A DNA stretch of 57,020 nucleotides from DATGKK01 sp035294725 (GCA_035294725.1 DATGKK010000026.1:1-57020), one strand, 5' to 3'. Positions 1 through 8,530 are shown, numbered from the stretch's first letter. The notes: a model not told the origin generated them from the sequence alone. A program made the numbers and translations.

Positions 1-570
1 CCGCACGCTCGCGCCGATGGCGGGCCCCGGCTCGCCGATCCGTTCGGCGCCGGTCAGCGCCTGGATCTCGACGCCGTGCCGGGGCGCCACGACGAGGAAG
101 GCGAAGTCGTGGTCGGGGTCGGCGGCACGCCGCCAGGCGGAGTCCACGAACGAGGCCACGACAGCCCAGGTGCCAAAGGGCGTCCTCCCCCTGCGGTACC
201 CGGGCGCGAACCGGATCGCGCCCACGCCGGCAAGGCAGTGCGCGGCCGTGACGACGAGGTCGTGGCGAGGGCTGTCCACCACCTCGCCGGTGCAGAAGTG
301 GGCGGCCACGCTCTCACCGGCGGGGTAGAGCACCCCGATCGGCGCGAGCGCATCGGCAGCACCAGCTGGCCTGCGCTCCCGTTCGGCGCTGAGCGAGACC
401 GCGGCCTGGCGCGAGAGGGGCTCTCTCGAGAGGTGGAGGAGGCGCAGCGCCTCGCTCCGTGCCGGGGGAAGGGCGGTGACCAGCCCGGCGCCTGCGAGAG
501 CGAGGAGCACGGCCGCAAGCGGGCGGCGACAGCTGGCCTGACACCGTCGCCACCTTGGGTCGACGGCCAC
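1..570 (-). CDS. Secreted trypsin-like serine protease (S1 fold), 3' end cut by the window
   Basis: An open frame reads leftward off the window edge. From a GTG at 570 (GAGGG eight bases upstream) the protein has an Arg-rich start and a hydrophobic stretch at about residues 19-33 (AAVLLALAGAGLV), consistent with a signal peptide or anchor. The chymotrypsin-fold signature VVTAAHC places the catalytic His near residue 111. DPDHDFAFLVV supplies the probable catalytic Asp near 155. The Ser-containing GDSGG half lies outside the window, so activity cannot be judged. A second in-frame GTG at 594 is a possible earlier start. It is the last gene in a leftward run with the methyltransferase, and is likely exported to act outside the membrane. 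Confidence 0.7.
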   Translation of the reverse strand, partial: MAVDPRWRRCQASCRRPLAAVLLALAGAGLVTALPPARSEALRLLHLSREPLSRQAAVSLSAERERRPAGAADALAPIGVLYPAGESVAAHFCTGEVVDSPRHDLVVTAAHCLAGVGAIRFAPGYRRGRTPFGTWAVVASFVDSAWRRAADPDHDFAFLVVAPRHGVEIQALTGAERIGEPGPAIGASVR

Positions 571-716
571 GCGGCGCGCCCTCGATGCCTCCACGACCTC
601 GGAGACGCTAGTCGCTCGGCCCGGTGCTCTCCTGGTTCTCGGCCTGGCTCACGGGGATCGTCACGCAGGTGTCGGCAGATCTTCACCAGAGCGTCATGCC
701 GTTGCGGTGCTGTAGT

Positions 717-821
717 TCAGCGGGGGTTGCGGCAGAGGTAGGAGACCGACCGGTGCGCGGTGCGGTAGGCGCCCTTGCGGCGGACGACCTCGTCGATCCG
801 GTGGCTCAGCTCCTCCTCCAC
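717..821 (-). CDS. Possible small protein of 34 residues
   Basis: A short frame starts at a GTG six bases after the stop of the upstream methyltransferase gene and in the same frame as that stop. It encodes VEEELSHRIDEVVRRKGAY and about 15 more residues ending in YLCRNPR. Codon use is GC-rich at third positions, like real genes here, and an amphipathic helix is possible. No family is recognised. It could be a genuine small protein, or a remnant created by a stop codon between it and the methyltransferase. Confidence 0.22.
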   Translation of the reverse strand: MEEELSHRIDEVVRRKGAYRTAHRSVSYLCRNPR

Positions 822-827
822 GGCTGC

Positions 828-1556
828 TCACGGGACCGGTCCTCGGAGGGCTTCGATCGGGCCGCGCAGGCTCCGGATCAGCCCCAGGATCGGCTCGGGT
901 CCCGGCACGGCGATCGCGGTGGTGAGGGGCTCGGGGAGCACCTCGTCGAAGGTCCGGGCCAGGATCTCCTCGCCGTTCTCTGCCGAGAAGCCGAGATCCA
1001 CTCGCCACCTCCCGTCCCCGGTGACGGCCTCGAACGCCTCGGTCGCCAGCTCCTCGTGTGGCGCCGGCATGTTCGAGTTGGTCGTGACGAGGAGCGTTCC
1101 GTCGCCCCGGAGCACGCGGGCGAGCTCGCCGACGGCCCGGTCCGGATCGGGGACGTGGTAGAGCATCCAGAGGGCCAACACGGCGTCGAAGCTGGACGTT
1201 GCGAGAGGCAGGTGCTGCACGTCGCCGTTCACGAGCAACGGCGCCCCTTCTGCCCGAGCCGCGGCGAGCATGCCGGGGGAGAGGTCGAGACCGACCACGA
1301 GGCGAGCTCCCGCGCGCCGGGCGACCGCCCTCATCCAGGTTCCCGAGCCGCAGCCGGCATCGAGGACCGTCGAGACCGCGTGCCAGTCGAGGCGCTCGAT
1401 CCCCGGTACCCCTGACGAGCGCTCCCGGTCCACGAAGGCGAAGAGCGACTGGCGGGCTGCGAGGCCTCCTGGCATGCGGTAGTGGTCCCGTTGGGTGGCG
1501 CCGGCGAGCACGTCGTCTCGGCGGTGCTCGTCCACGGCGCCGTCGTCACGCTGCAT
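828..1556 (-). CDS. Class I SAM-dependent methyltransferase (Methyltransf_11 type)
   Basis: This 242-residue protein has the Rossmann SAM-binding motif VLDAGCGSGTW at about residues 65-75. An acidic motif II (VVGLDLSPGML) and an LPLATSSFDAVLALWMLYHV region follow, as in ubiE/Methyltransf_11 enzymes. It probably transfers a methyl group from S-adenosylmethionine to a small molecule; the substrate is unknown. ATG at 1556 was chosen because GAGGAGG lies five bases upstream; longer upstream extensions lack an RBS. It diverges from the DinB gene at 1660 across about 100 bp, and no pathway partner is adjacent. The class is clear, the specific reaction is not. Confidence 0.82.
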   Translation of the reverse strand: MQRDDGAVDEHRRDDVLAGATQRDHYRMPGGLAARQSLFAFVDRERSSGVPGIERLDWHAVSTVLDAGCGSGTWMRAVARRAGARLVVGLDLSPGMLAAARAEGAPLLVNGDVQHLPLATSSFDAVLALWMLYHVPDPDRAVGELARVLRGDGTLLVTTNSNMPAPHEELATEAFEAVTGDGRWRVDLGFSAENGEEILARTFDEVLPEPLTTAIAVPGPEPILGLIRSLRGPIEALRGPVP

Positions 1557-1659
1557 CCCGGCCTCCTCGGCCGAGCACCGGAGGTGGTGGACCCGCGCCC
1601 TCGAGCCCGGAGCGCCGGGCCGACTGGTCCGGCGACGTCGGCTGTGGGACGGTAGCTCG

Positions 1660-2244
1660 GTGGAGGAGGGCGCGGCCAAGCACGACCTGCACCGCTACCT
1701 GCGCGACGCTCGGGCCTCGATGCTCTGGAAGCTCGAGGGGCTCCCCGAGTACGACATGCGACGCCCTCTCGTGCCGACCGGGACGAACCTGCTCGGGCTC
1801 GTGAAGCACGTCGCGCTGGTCGAGCTCGGCTACCTCGGCGAGACGTTCGGCCGGCCGTTCGAGGGTTGGGCGCCGCAGGCGGCGTCCGACACGGAGCCGA
1901 ACGCCGACCAGTGGGCCGCGGCGGAGGAGTCGCCGGACCAGGTGGTGGAGTTCTACCGCGAGGTGTGGCGGCACTGCGACGAGACGTTCTGGGCCCTCCC
2001 GCTCGACGCGCCGGGGAGGGTGCCGTGGTGGCCGGAGGAGAGGGCGGCGACGACTTTGCACCACGTCACGGTGCGGGTGATCGCCGAGACGAACCGCCAT
2101 GCCGGCCACGCCGACATCCTGAGGGAGCTGATCGACGGCAGGATCGGCTGGGTGGAGGGGAACGACAACCTGCCCTCGACCGATCCCGGCTGGTGGGAGT
2201 CCTACCGGTCCAGCCTCGAGGAGATCGCCCAACGCTTCCGGTAG
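1660..2244 (+). CDS. DinB/DUF664 family protein
   Basis: The 194-residue product has the four-helix DinB/DUF664 pattern: ASMLWKLEGLPEYDMRRPLV, then LLGLVKHVALVELGYLGETF, where the helix-2 His is a usual metal ligand, and a late NRHAGHADILREL segment with the HxxHxD-like metal site. In Actinomycetota this superfamily includes mycothiol-dependent thiol transferases and isomerases; many members are uncharacterised. GTG at 1660 lies just before the conserved start of the fold and has only a weak GGGACGG upstream, so the start is uncertain. It stands alone, divergent from the methyltransferase and convergent with the DUF3237 gene. Confidence 0.75.
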   Translation: MEEGAAKHDLHRYLRDARASMLWKLEGLPEYDMRRPLVPTGTNLLGLVKHVALVELGYLGETFGRPFEGWAPQAASDTEPNADQWAAAEESPDQVVEFYREVWRHCDETFWALPLDAPGRVPWWPEERAATTLHHVTVRVIAETNRHAGHADILRELIDGRIGWVEGNDNLPSTDPGWWESYRSSLEEIAQRFR

Positions 2245-2286
2245 CCCGAGCCCGCCGACCCGCCTTGTCGTCGTCGAGGCTCCGCC

Positions 2287-2739
2287 TCAGTCGACCCGGT
2301 ACACCTCGTAGCTGACGCCGGCCCTCGTGAACCGTCCCCGTCCCACGAACACGGCCTGGTTCACCCAGGCGTACCGCTCGTCACCGGTCTCGAGGCGAGG
2401 GCGCGTCCGGTAGTACTGGTCCTCGAATGCCGTCTCGGCCTCACTCGAGAGCATGGCCGCCATCGCCTTGTCGTTGATCTCGAGCACGCCGTCGTAGGCG
2501 ACGAAGATGACGGCGCCGTCGTCGGAGCGGAGCTGGCCGCGGACGTCGAGGCGGCCCCAGCCGTCGGCACCGATGAGGAGCCAGTCGGCGCCGGGCGCGA
2601 CGAAGTCGCCGTTCAGGCGCTTGCCCGTGCAGCGCCCACCGGCGAGGGGGGCGACCACGCGGTTGCCGAAGGGGCCGGGGCCCGGCAGGAGGGGCTCGGC
2701 CAGCTCCATCTCGAAGGTGCACTCGTGGATGAGGTCCAT
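2287..2739 (-). CDS. DUF3237 family protein
   Basis: This 150-residue protein matches the DUF3237 beta-barrel pattern: an opening FEMELAEPLLPGPGPFGNR, the central GRCTGKRLNGDFVAPGADWL, then GRLDVRGQLRSDDGAVIFV and YYRTRPRLETGDERYAWVN near the C-terminus. The biochemical role of the family is unknown; members often sit with catabolic genes. ATG at 2739 is supported by TACCGT exactly six bases upstream and no Shine-Dalgarno, the leaderless pattern seen across this window. It diverges from the SRPBCC gene at 2808, which has the same promoter arrangement, so the pair may be co-expressed. Confidence 0.8.
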   Translation of the reverse strand: MDLIHECTFEMELAEPLLPGPGPFGNRVVAPLAGGRCTGKRLNGDFVAPGADWLLIGADGWGRLDVRGQLRSDDGAVIFVAYDGVLEINDKAMAAMLSSEAETAFEDQYYRTRPRLETGDERYAWVNQAVFVGRGRFTRAGVSYEVYRVD

Positions 2740-2745
2740 GGCGGG

Positions 2746-2751
2746 ACGGTA
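2746..2751 (-). promoter_or_regulatory. Leaderless -10 box for the DUF3237 gene
   Basis: TACCGT on the minus strand lies six bases before the ATG at 2739, so transcription should begin at or next to the start codon. No RBS is present. Confidence 0.5.
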
Positions 2752-2795
2752 GCAGCGGTGACCGCAAACCGGCGTGCCCGGCACCCCGGGCGCGG

Positions 2796-2801
2796 TAGGT
2801 T
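2796..2801 (+). promoter_or_regulatory. Leaderless -10 box for the SRPBCC gene
   Basis: TAGGTT sits six bases before the ATG at 2808. Together with the opposing TACCGT it forms a compact divergent promoter in only 68 bp. Confidence 0.5.
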
Positions 2802-2807
2802 CCACGG

Positions 2808-3284
2808 ATGGACGAGCGCATCGAGGTGTCACGGGCCATCGCCGCCCCTGCCGCCGACATCTTCAGGCTCCTTTGCGATCCGCAGGGCCACGTCGCCATC
2901 GACAGCTCTGGGATGCTCATGTCGGCAAGTGGGGCGCCGGTCGGGTCGGTGGGTGAGACGTTCACGGTGCACATGGACCGGGAGGCGCTCAACGACTACC
3001 CCCTCGGGCTCTACGACGTGACCGTGCGCATCGTGACCTTCGAGCCGGACGAGGAGATCGCATGGACGATCGAGGGCCAGCTCAATCTCGGCCACGTCTA
3101 CGGCTACCGCCTGGAGCCGATCGAGAGCGGCACCCTCGTGACCTCCTACTACGACTGGTCGGCGATCGACGAGCAGTGGAGGAGCGCCGGCATCTTCCCG
3201 GTCATCTCCGAGGGCGCCCTACGAGCCACCCTCGGGATCCTCGCCCGCACGGTGGCCCCGGGCCGGCCCCGACCCGGCGCCTGA
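2808..3284 (+). CDS. SRPBCC-fold (polyketide cyclase/START-like) protein
   Basis: The 158-residue product begins RIEVSRAIAAPAADIFRLL, the typical first strand and helix of the SRPBCC helix-grip fold. It continues with ITFEP-like and GTLVTSYYDWSAI segments of the ligand-binding cavity. Such proteins bind hydrophobic small molecules or catalyse cyclase/dehydratase steps; nothing nearby fixes the ligand. Start ATG 2808 is preceded by a TAGGTT box at leaderless spacing. Its last 136 bases overlap, on the opposite strand, the 3' end of the gene that ends at 3149, an unusually long convergent overlap. Confidence 0.78.
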   Translation: MDERIEVSRAIAAPAADIFRLLCDPQGHVAIDSSGMLMSASGAPVGSVGETFTVHMDREALNDYPLGLYDVTVRIVTFEPDEEIAWTIEGQLNLGHVYGYRLEPIESGTLVTSYYDWSAIDEQWRSAGIFPVISEGALRATLGILARTVAPGRPRPGA

Positions 3285-4099
3285 CCGGCCCCGGCCCCGG
3301 CCCGGCCGGTCTCTGATCCGGCCGGGGCGAAGATGTCGCCTTCGAGGAGGAGCCGTGGGTCGGCGGCTCTCCGGAGCGAGGCCAGCTCGTCGGAGCTCGC
3401 GTCGACGGCGAGCGCCGACACCGCCGCGTCGAAGGCGTCCTCCGACGCGGCCGCCTCGTCGAGCAGATCTGTCGGGATGGCGTGAGCGAGCGGGCCGAGA
3501 CGGGCGCGCCGCTGCTCGCCGTTGCGCTTCACGACCGGGCCCGTGAACAGCCTCGGCCAGATCTCGACCACGACCGGCCACGCCGGCTCGTCGAAGGGCC
3601 AGATCGCCGCCCCGGATTCGTGCAGGGCCGCCAGCCACGGCATCCCTCGGATCGACCCAGTCCCGACCGCACCGGCGCCTCCGATCTGGAAGACCGACTT
3701 CGGCCGGATCCCGGCCACGGACCCCAGGCGTTGTTCTGCCAGTCGGAAGTGCTCCTCGAGCACCGGCCGCGGACGGCCCGGTCGTCCCCAGAACGGCGGC
3801 TCGCACTCCGACAGCCACCGCTCGCCCTCGGCCGCCGCGAGCTCCCAGAGGCCGGCCGCCGAGCCGAGGCCAAGCCGGCGGAGCCACCACGCGGGAGCCG
3901 AGAAGGCGAAGTCGAGCCCGACGGCGAGCTCGGGGTCGCGCGCCGCCCGGGCGAGCACGGCCTCGATCGCGCCCTTGCGCGAGAGCCCGCGGCGCAGCTC
4001 GAGGAGCCGCCCTCCTTCAGCCCTCGCGAGGCAGATCCCGCGGCTTGTGCGGGCGTTCCCGGACCAGTCGACGGCGATCGCCTGCACGGCACCATCCAA
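3149..4099 (-). CDS. DUF429-like protein of unknown function
   Basis: This 316-residue protein opens with AIAVDWSGNARTSRGICLA, then has GLDFAFSAPAWW and late VVEIWPRLFTGPVV and EDAFDAAVSALAV segments. These resemble the DUF429 (RNase H-like fold) family, whose acidic residues in VDWSG and the late D-A-D region suggest a nuclease-like active site; function is not established. The listed start is a TTG at 4099; a GTG at 4087 is equally likely and neither has a clear RBS. The last 75 or so residues are Arg/Gly/Ala-rich, lie antisense to the SRPBCC gene, and look non-conserved. Confidence 0.6.
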   Translation of the reverse strand: MDGAVQAIAVDWSGNARTSRGICLARAEGGRLLELRRGLSRKGAIEAVLARAARDPELAVGLDFAFSAPAWWLRRLGLGSAAGLWELAAAEGERWLSECEPPFWGRPGRPRPVLEEHFRLAEQRLGSVAGIRPKSVFQIGGAGAVGTGSIRGMPWLAALHESGAAIWPFDEPAWPVVVEIWPRLFTGPVVKRNGEQRRARLGPLAHAIPTDLLDEAAASEDAFDAAVSALAVDASSDELASLRRAADPRLLLEGDIFAPAGSETGRAGAGAGQAPGRGRPGATVRARIPRVARRAPSEMTGKMPALLHCSSIADQS

Positions 4100-4188
4100 C
4101 CAGCGAGACGGCGACGGCGCCGCTCCAGCTCCCCTTGCGCGCGCAACGGCGGGCGAGGGCTGTGCCGGTCCGCCCCTCGGGCGGGGCG

Positions 4189-4581
4189 TCAGCGCCAGAA
4201 CTCATCGAAGAGGTACTGGTCGGCCGGGCAGGCCCAGAACTCGACGGCCCGGCCGTTCTCGAGATGCCAGACGTGGGCGTCGTTGCAGACGAGCTCGCGC
4301 TCGCCCCGCTCGGCCGACTCGACGACGAGCGCGACGACGTGGCCGTCGCTCGCCGCCACGTCGTGGAGCTCGAGCGCGAAGCTGCCCTCGCTCACCGTCA
4401 CGAGCTTCACGAAGAAGTCGAGCACGGCATCGATCCCCTCGTAGGTGCCCGAGATGGGGCTCCGCCCGGGGATGTGCCAGCGGATGGTGGGTGCGAGCAG
4501 GCTCTTTACCGTGCGGAGGTCGCCCTTCACGAAGGCGTCGTAGCCCGCGCGGACCAGCTCGGCGTCCTCCTGCGCTCCCAT
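4189..4581 (-). CDS. SnoaL/NTF2-like protein
   Basis: A 130-residue cone-fold protein: a first helix LVRAGYDAFVKGDLRTVKSL, then IRWHIPGRSPISGTYEGID, where the His and Tyr line the pocket in SnoaL-like ketosteroid isomerase relatives, and a terminal VWHLENGRAVEFW strand. Members act as small hydrolases, isomerases or ligand binders; the substrate is not predictable. ATG at 4581 was preferred over an ATG ten codons upstream because AAGGGAG lies at good distance. It follows kbl on the same strand across a 97-bp gap and may be transcribed separately. Confidence 0.75.
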   Translation of the reverse strand: MGAQEDAELVRAGYDAFVKGDLRTVKSLLAPTIRWHIPGRSPISGTYEGIDAVLDFFVKLVTVSEGSFALELHDVAASDGHVVALVVESAERGERELVCNDAHVWHLENGRAVEFWACPADQYLFDEFWR

Positions 4582-4678
4582 GGGCTCTCCCTTGCCGGGC
4601 TGCCCGCCCAACGGCGAGCCCCGCGGCTCGCCGGGCGTCCCGGTTGCCGGAAATCGCTACTTGATTGGCAGCATCCTG

Positions 4679-5863
4679 TCAACGGCCACCGCTGAGCGCT
4701 CGCGCCTCGGTGAAGGCCGCGATCGCAAGGTCGAGGTCGTCGCGGCTGTGGGCGGCCGAGACCTGGACCCGGATGCGGGCCTCGCCCCGCGGGACGACCG
4801 GGTAGCTGAAGCCGATCACGTAGACGCCCCGCTCGAGCATGGCATCGGCCATCCGAGCGGCGAGCGCGGCGTCGCCGATCATGACGGGGACGATCGGGTG
4901 CTCGCCCGGGAGGATGTCGAAACCGGCAGCGTCCATGCGGGAGCGGAAGTACGACGTGTTCTCGGCGAGCCGGGCACGAAGGTCCTCGCTCGACTCGATG
5001 AGGTCGAGGGCGACGAGCGACGCTCCCGCGATCGCCGGGGCGAGCGAGTTCGAGAACAGATAGGGGCGGGAGCGCTGCCGCAGCAGCTCGACGATCTCGG
5101 CCCGGCCGCTCACATATCCGCCGCTCGCTCCCCCGAGCGCCTTGCCGAGGGTGCCCGTCACGACGTCGACGCGGTCGCTCACGCCGAAGTGGGTGGGCGT
5201 CCCCCGGCCGCCGGGGCCGATGACCCCGACGGCGTGGGAGTCGTCCACCATGACGAGGGCGTCGTGGCGCTCTGCCAGCTCGCAGATCCGGTCGAGGGGG
5301 GCGAGGTAGCCATCCATGGAGAAGACGCCGTCCGTGGCGACGAGGCGCCGCCGTGCTCCCGCCGCCTGCTGCAGCTGTGCCTCGAGGTCGTCCATGTCGC
5401 GGTTCGCGTAGCGGAACCGCTTCGCGCGGCTGAGGCGGATGCCGTCGATGATCGAGGCGTGGTTGAGCGCGTCCGAGACGATGGCGTCCTCCTCCCCGAG
5501 GAGCGTCTCGAACAGGCCGCCGTTCGCGTCGAAACAGGACGAGTAGAGGATCGTCGCCTCGGTGCCGAGAAACTGCGAGATGCGGTGCTCGAGGGTCGTG
5601 TGGACGGTCTCGGTGCCGCAGATGAACCGGACGCTCGCCATGCCGTAGCCGTAGCGGTCGAGCGCCTGCTTGGCCGCCTCGACGATCCGGGGGTCGTCGG
5701 CGAGGCCGAGGTAGTTGTTGGCACAGAAGTTGACGACCTCCCGGCCGCCCACCCTCACGTGGGCCCGCTGGGGCGACTCGAGCACCCGCTCCCGCTTGTA
5801 GAGGCCCTCGGCCTCGATGGCCTCGATCTCGGCCCGCAGCTGGCCTCTCACCTTCCCGATCAC
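4679..5863 (-). CDS. kbl: Glycine C-acetyltransferase (2-amino-3-ketobutyrate CoA ligase)
   Basis: The 394-residue product is a full-length class II PLP aminotransferase-fold acyltransferase. It has FCANNYLGLADDPRI near the start, the glycine-rich GMASVRFICGTETVHTTLE, the PLP-contact VMVDDSHAVGVIGPGGRGT, and the Schiff-base lysine in VTGTLGKALGGASGGY. It converts 2-amino-3-ketobutyrate plus CoA into glycine and acetyl-CoA in the cytoplasm. The preceding gene encodes threonine dehydrogenase, which makes that unstable intermediate, so the pair is the classic threonine-to-glycine operon. The GTG start at 5863 has GGAG seven bases upstream. Confidence 0.95.
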   Translation of the reverse strand: MIGKVRGQLRAEIEAIEAEGLYKRERVLESPQRAHVRVGGREVVNFCANNYLGLADDPRIVEAAKQALDRYGYGMASVRFICGTETVHTTLEHRISQFLGTEATILYSSCFDANGGLFETLLGEEDAIVSDALNHASIIDGIRLSRAKRFRYANRDMDDLEAQLQQAAGARRRLVATDGVFSMDGYLAPLDRICELAERHDALVMVDDSHAVGVIGPGGRGTPTHFGVSDRVDVVTGTLGKALGGASGGYVSGRAEIVELLRQRSRPYLFSNSLAPAIAGASLVALDLIESSEDLRARLAENTSYFRSRMDAAGFDILPGEHPIVPVMIGDAALAARMADAMLERGVYVIGFSYPVVPRGEARIRVQVSAAHSRDDLDLAIAAFTEARALSGGR

Positions 5864-5930
5864 CGCAGTGCTCCATTCGTCTCGTGCTGGTACCCGCCGT
5901 CGTTCACCGGCGCTCTCGCATCGGGCAGGG

Positions 5931-6965
5931 TCACGAGGGCTCGGCCCACTCGAGCACGACCTTGCCGCACTCGGCCGAGTGCACGGTCTCGAAGCCCTTC
6001 TCGAAATCGTCGGCCGCGAAGCGGTGCGTGATCACCGGCCTGATGTCGAGCCCGGAGCGGACGAGGGTGCTCATCCAGTACCAGGTCTCGAACATCTCCC
6101 TCCCGTAGATGCCTCGGATCGTGAGCATGTTCGTCACGACGTGCGACCAGTCGACGCCGAATTCGTCGCTCGGGAGCCCGAGGAGGGCGATCCGCCCGCC
6201 GTGGGCCATCGAGGCGATCATGGCGGTGAGGGCCGAGGGGGCGCCCGACATCTCGAGGCCGACGTCGAATCCCTCTTTCATTCCGAGCTCGGTCATCGCC
6301 CGTTCGAGCGCGCCCGGCCCGGCCGGCACGGCGAGCGTGGCGCCGAGCGAGCGGGCGAGCTCGAGCCGGTACGGCGAGAGGTCGGAGACGACCACGTGGC
6401 GGGCCCCGGCATGGCGGCAGACGAGGGCAGCCATGATGCCGATCGGTCCGGCCCCGGTGATGATCACGTCCTCCCCGAGCACCCGGTAGGCAAGGGCGGT
6501 GTGGACGGCATTCCCGAAGGGGTCGAAGATGGCGGCGACGTCGAGATCGACCCCGGGATCGTGCCGCCAGACGTTGCCGGCAGGGAGCGCGACGTACTCG
6601 GCGAACGCCCCGTCGCGGTTGACCCCGACGCTGCGGGTGTTGGCGCACAGCACCCGCCGTCCCGCCATGCAGTTGCGGCACCGCCCGCAGACGAGGTGGC
6701 CCTCCCCGCTCACGAGGTCGCCGGCCTCGAGCTCGCTCACGGCGGAGCCCACCTCGACGATCTCCCCGACGAACTCGTGACCGACCACGAGCGGGGGCCG
6801 TACGTGCGACTGCGCCCAGTGGTCCCAGGACGCGATGTGGAGGTCGGTCCCGCAGATCCCCGTCCGCAGCACCCGGATCAGCACGTCGTCGGCTCCGATC
6901 CGGGGCTCGGGCACCTCCTCGAGGCGGAGTCCCGGCGCCGCGTCCGCCTTGAGGAGTGCCTTCAT
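5931..6965 (-). CDS. tdh: L-threonine 3-dehydrogenase
   Basis: A 344-residue zinc-dependent medium-chain dehydrogenase. GICGTDLHI carries the catalytic-zinc Cys, GHEFVGEIVEVG the His and Glu, and HLVCGRCRNCMAGRRVLC the four-Cys structural zinc lobe. The NAD-binding ITGAGPIGIMAALV follows at about residues 170-183. It oxidises threonine at C3 with NAD+ to 2-amino-3-ketobutyrate, which the downstream kbl product cleaves. ATG at 6965 is nine bases after TAGCAT with no RBS, so this operon head is probably near-leaderless. Confidence 0.95.
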   Translation of the reverse strand: MKALLKADAAPGLRLEEVPEPRIGADDVLIRVLRTGICGTDLHIASWDHWAQSHVRPPLVVGHEFVGEIVEVGSAVSELEAGDLVSGEGHLVCGRCRNCMAGRRVLCANTRSVGVNRDGAFAEYVALPAGNVWRHDPGVDLDVAAIFDPFGNAVHTALAYRVLGEDVIITGAGPIGIMAALVCRHAGARHVVVSDLSPYRLELARSLGATLAVPAGPGALERAMTELGMKEGFDVGLEMSGAPSALTAMIASMAHGGRIALLGLPSDEFGVDWSHVVTNMLTIRGIYGREMFETWYWMSTLVRSGLDIRPVITHRFAADDFEKGFETVHSAECGKVVLEWAEPS

Positions 6966-6974
6966 CAGCCGGGG

Positions 6975-6980
6975 ATGCTA
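6975..6980 (-). promoter_or_regulatory. Near-leaderless -10 box for tdh-kbl
   Basis: TAGCAT on the minus strand, nine bases before the tdh ATG; the same hexamer precedes the molybdenum-hydroxylase operon at 18904. Confidence 0.45.
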
Positions 6981-7021
6981 GCTGCGGACCTTCTCCGCTC
7001 CTCCTAGCGACGGGACCCGGC

Positions 7022-8530
7022 TCACTGCGGAGGGCCGCTCGCGAGGGTCATGCTCACGGTGTGCTGCCTTCCGTTCGGTGCCACGTAGACGACCTTCACG
7101 CTCTCGCCCGGCTTCTCATCGGTGACCATCACCTGCTGGAGCGAGCGGGCCGACGTGACGGTGTGGCCTCCGACGGCGGTGATGACGTCACCGGCGCCGA
7201 GCCCCGCCCCCGACGCCGGGCTGCCGCTCACGACCCCGCCGATCGGGGCGCCCGGGACCGAGCTGTTGCTGCCGGATCCGAAGAACCCGCCTCCGCCGCT
7301 CGAGATCTGGACGCCGAGGAACGCGGTCGGGCCCACGTGCACCGTCGCGCTCGCCCGGTGGGCCTCGATCTGGCGGGCGACCGACATCGCCGTGTCGATC
7401 GGCACGGCGAAGCCCTGGCTGGCCTCGCCCGAAGTGGGCAGCTGGAAGCTCCCCGAGCCCGCCGTGTCCATCCCCACGACCGCTCCTGAGGTCGTGACGA
7501 GCGGTCCACCGGAGTCGCCCGCGACGATGTCGGCGTTCGTGGAGATCATCCCGCTCAGCTGCTCGGTCGTCCCGGTGAGCTCGTCGCTCGCCGTGAGCGA
7601 CCGGTCGAGGCCGGTCACGGTGCCGCCGGCGAAGCTCGGGGTCCCGCCGGCGCCGCCCGCGTTGCCGATCCCGACCACCTGGGCACCGACCCGCAGCTCG
7701 GCGGAGTTGCCGAGCCGGACGGTCTCGAGGTGGGAGGCCCCGTCCAGCTGGATGAGCGCCACGTCTCGCGAGGTGTCGTAGCCGAGCACCGTCGCCGAGT
7801 AGGTCCTGCCGTTGCCGACGTCGGTGACGCTGATCGCGGTCGCGCCCTCGACGACGTGGTTGTTCGTGAGCACGAGGCCGTTCGACGTGAGCACCATCCC
7901 CGTGCCGGCGCCCTCTGCCGCCCCGTAGTCGATCGTCACGTTCACGTCGACGAGGCCGGGGTCGACGCGCTGGGCGATCGCCGAGGCGTCCGACGGCCCC
8001 GTGCCGACGCTCGAGCTCGGTCCGGAGGCCCCTGAGGAGCTGCCGCCGCCGAAGGGCGAGAGCCCTCCGCCGCTTCCGGAGAAGGGACTGAGCGAACTGC
8101 CGCTCCCCGTGCCCGATCCCCTCGAGGAGAGGTGCCCGCCGATCACGCCGCCGGCCACGCCGGCCGCGAGCACGAGGGCTGCGATCGCCGCACCGGCGGC
8201 GAGCCGGCGGCGGGCGCTCGCCGGCGGCTGCGGCGGCGCCGAGCCCGGGAAGGCGCTGGCCGGGGGGGCGCCGTAGCCGCCCCACCCGCCGCCGTAGTAA
8301 GAGCCGTAAGGGGACGAGAAGGGCGGCTCGAAGGTGGGCGGAGGAGGCTGTGGAGCTGGGCCGGGCTGCACCTCTTGCCACGGCGAGGTCTGCCACGGCG
8401 CTAACGGCTCGCCTCGCACGCCGGCGGCCGCCTCGGCCCCCGCCGGCCCGGAGGGCACCGGCGGTGTCTCCGGCGCCGCCGACCACTCCTCTCCTCGCCT
8501 CGGGCTCTCTCCCATCTCAGGCGTCTCCAT
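7022..8530 (-). CDS. Membrane-anchored HtrA-family serine protease with PDZ domain
   Basis: The 502-residue protein has a cytosolic Pro/Gly/Tyr-rich N-terminal 105 residues, one membrane helix at about 109-131, a Ser/Gly-rich linker, a trypsin-like domain and a PDZ domain at about 400-498. The catalytic triad is intact: His225 in LTNNHVVEG, Asp256 in TSRDVALIQL and Ser340 in VAGDSGGPL. HtrA proteins degrade or refold damaged proteins outside the membrane. The architecture matches actinobacterial HtrA/PepD. ATG at 8530 has GGAG five bases upstream. It diverges from the secreted nucleosidase-like gene at 8752. Confidence 0.92.
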   Translation of the reverse strand: METPEMGESPRRGEEWSAAPETPPVPSGPAGAEAAAGVRGEPLAPWQTSPWQEVQPGPAPQPPPPTFEPPFSSPYGSYYGGGWGGYGAPPASAFPGSAPPQPPASARRRLAAGAAIAALVLAAGVAGGVIGGHLSSRGSGTGSGSSLSPFSGSGGGLSPFGGGSSSGASGPSSSVGTGPSDASAIAQRVDPGLVDVNVTIDYGAAEGAGTGMVLTSNGLVLTNNHVVEGATAISVTDVGNGRTYSATVLGYDTSRDVALIQLDGASHLETVRLGNSAELRVGAQVVGIGNAGGAGGTPSFAGGTVTGLDRSLTASDELTGTTEQLSGMISTNADIVAGDSGGPLVTTSGAVVGMDTAGSGSFQLPTSGEASQGFAVPIDTAMSVARQIEAHRASATVHVGPTAFLGVQISSGGGGFFGSGSNSSVPGAPIGGVVSGSPASGAGLGAGDVITAVGGHTVTSARSLQQVMVTDEKPGESVKVVYVAPNGRQHTVSMTLASGPPQ

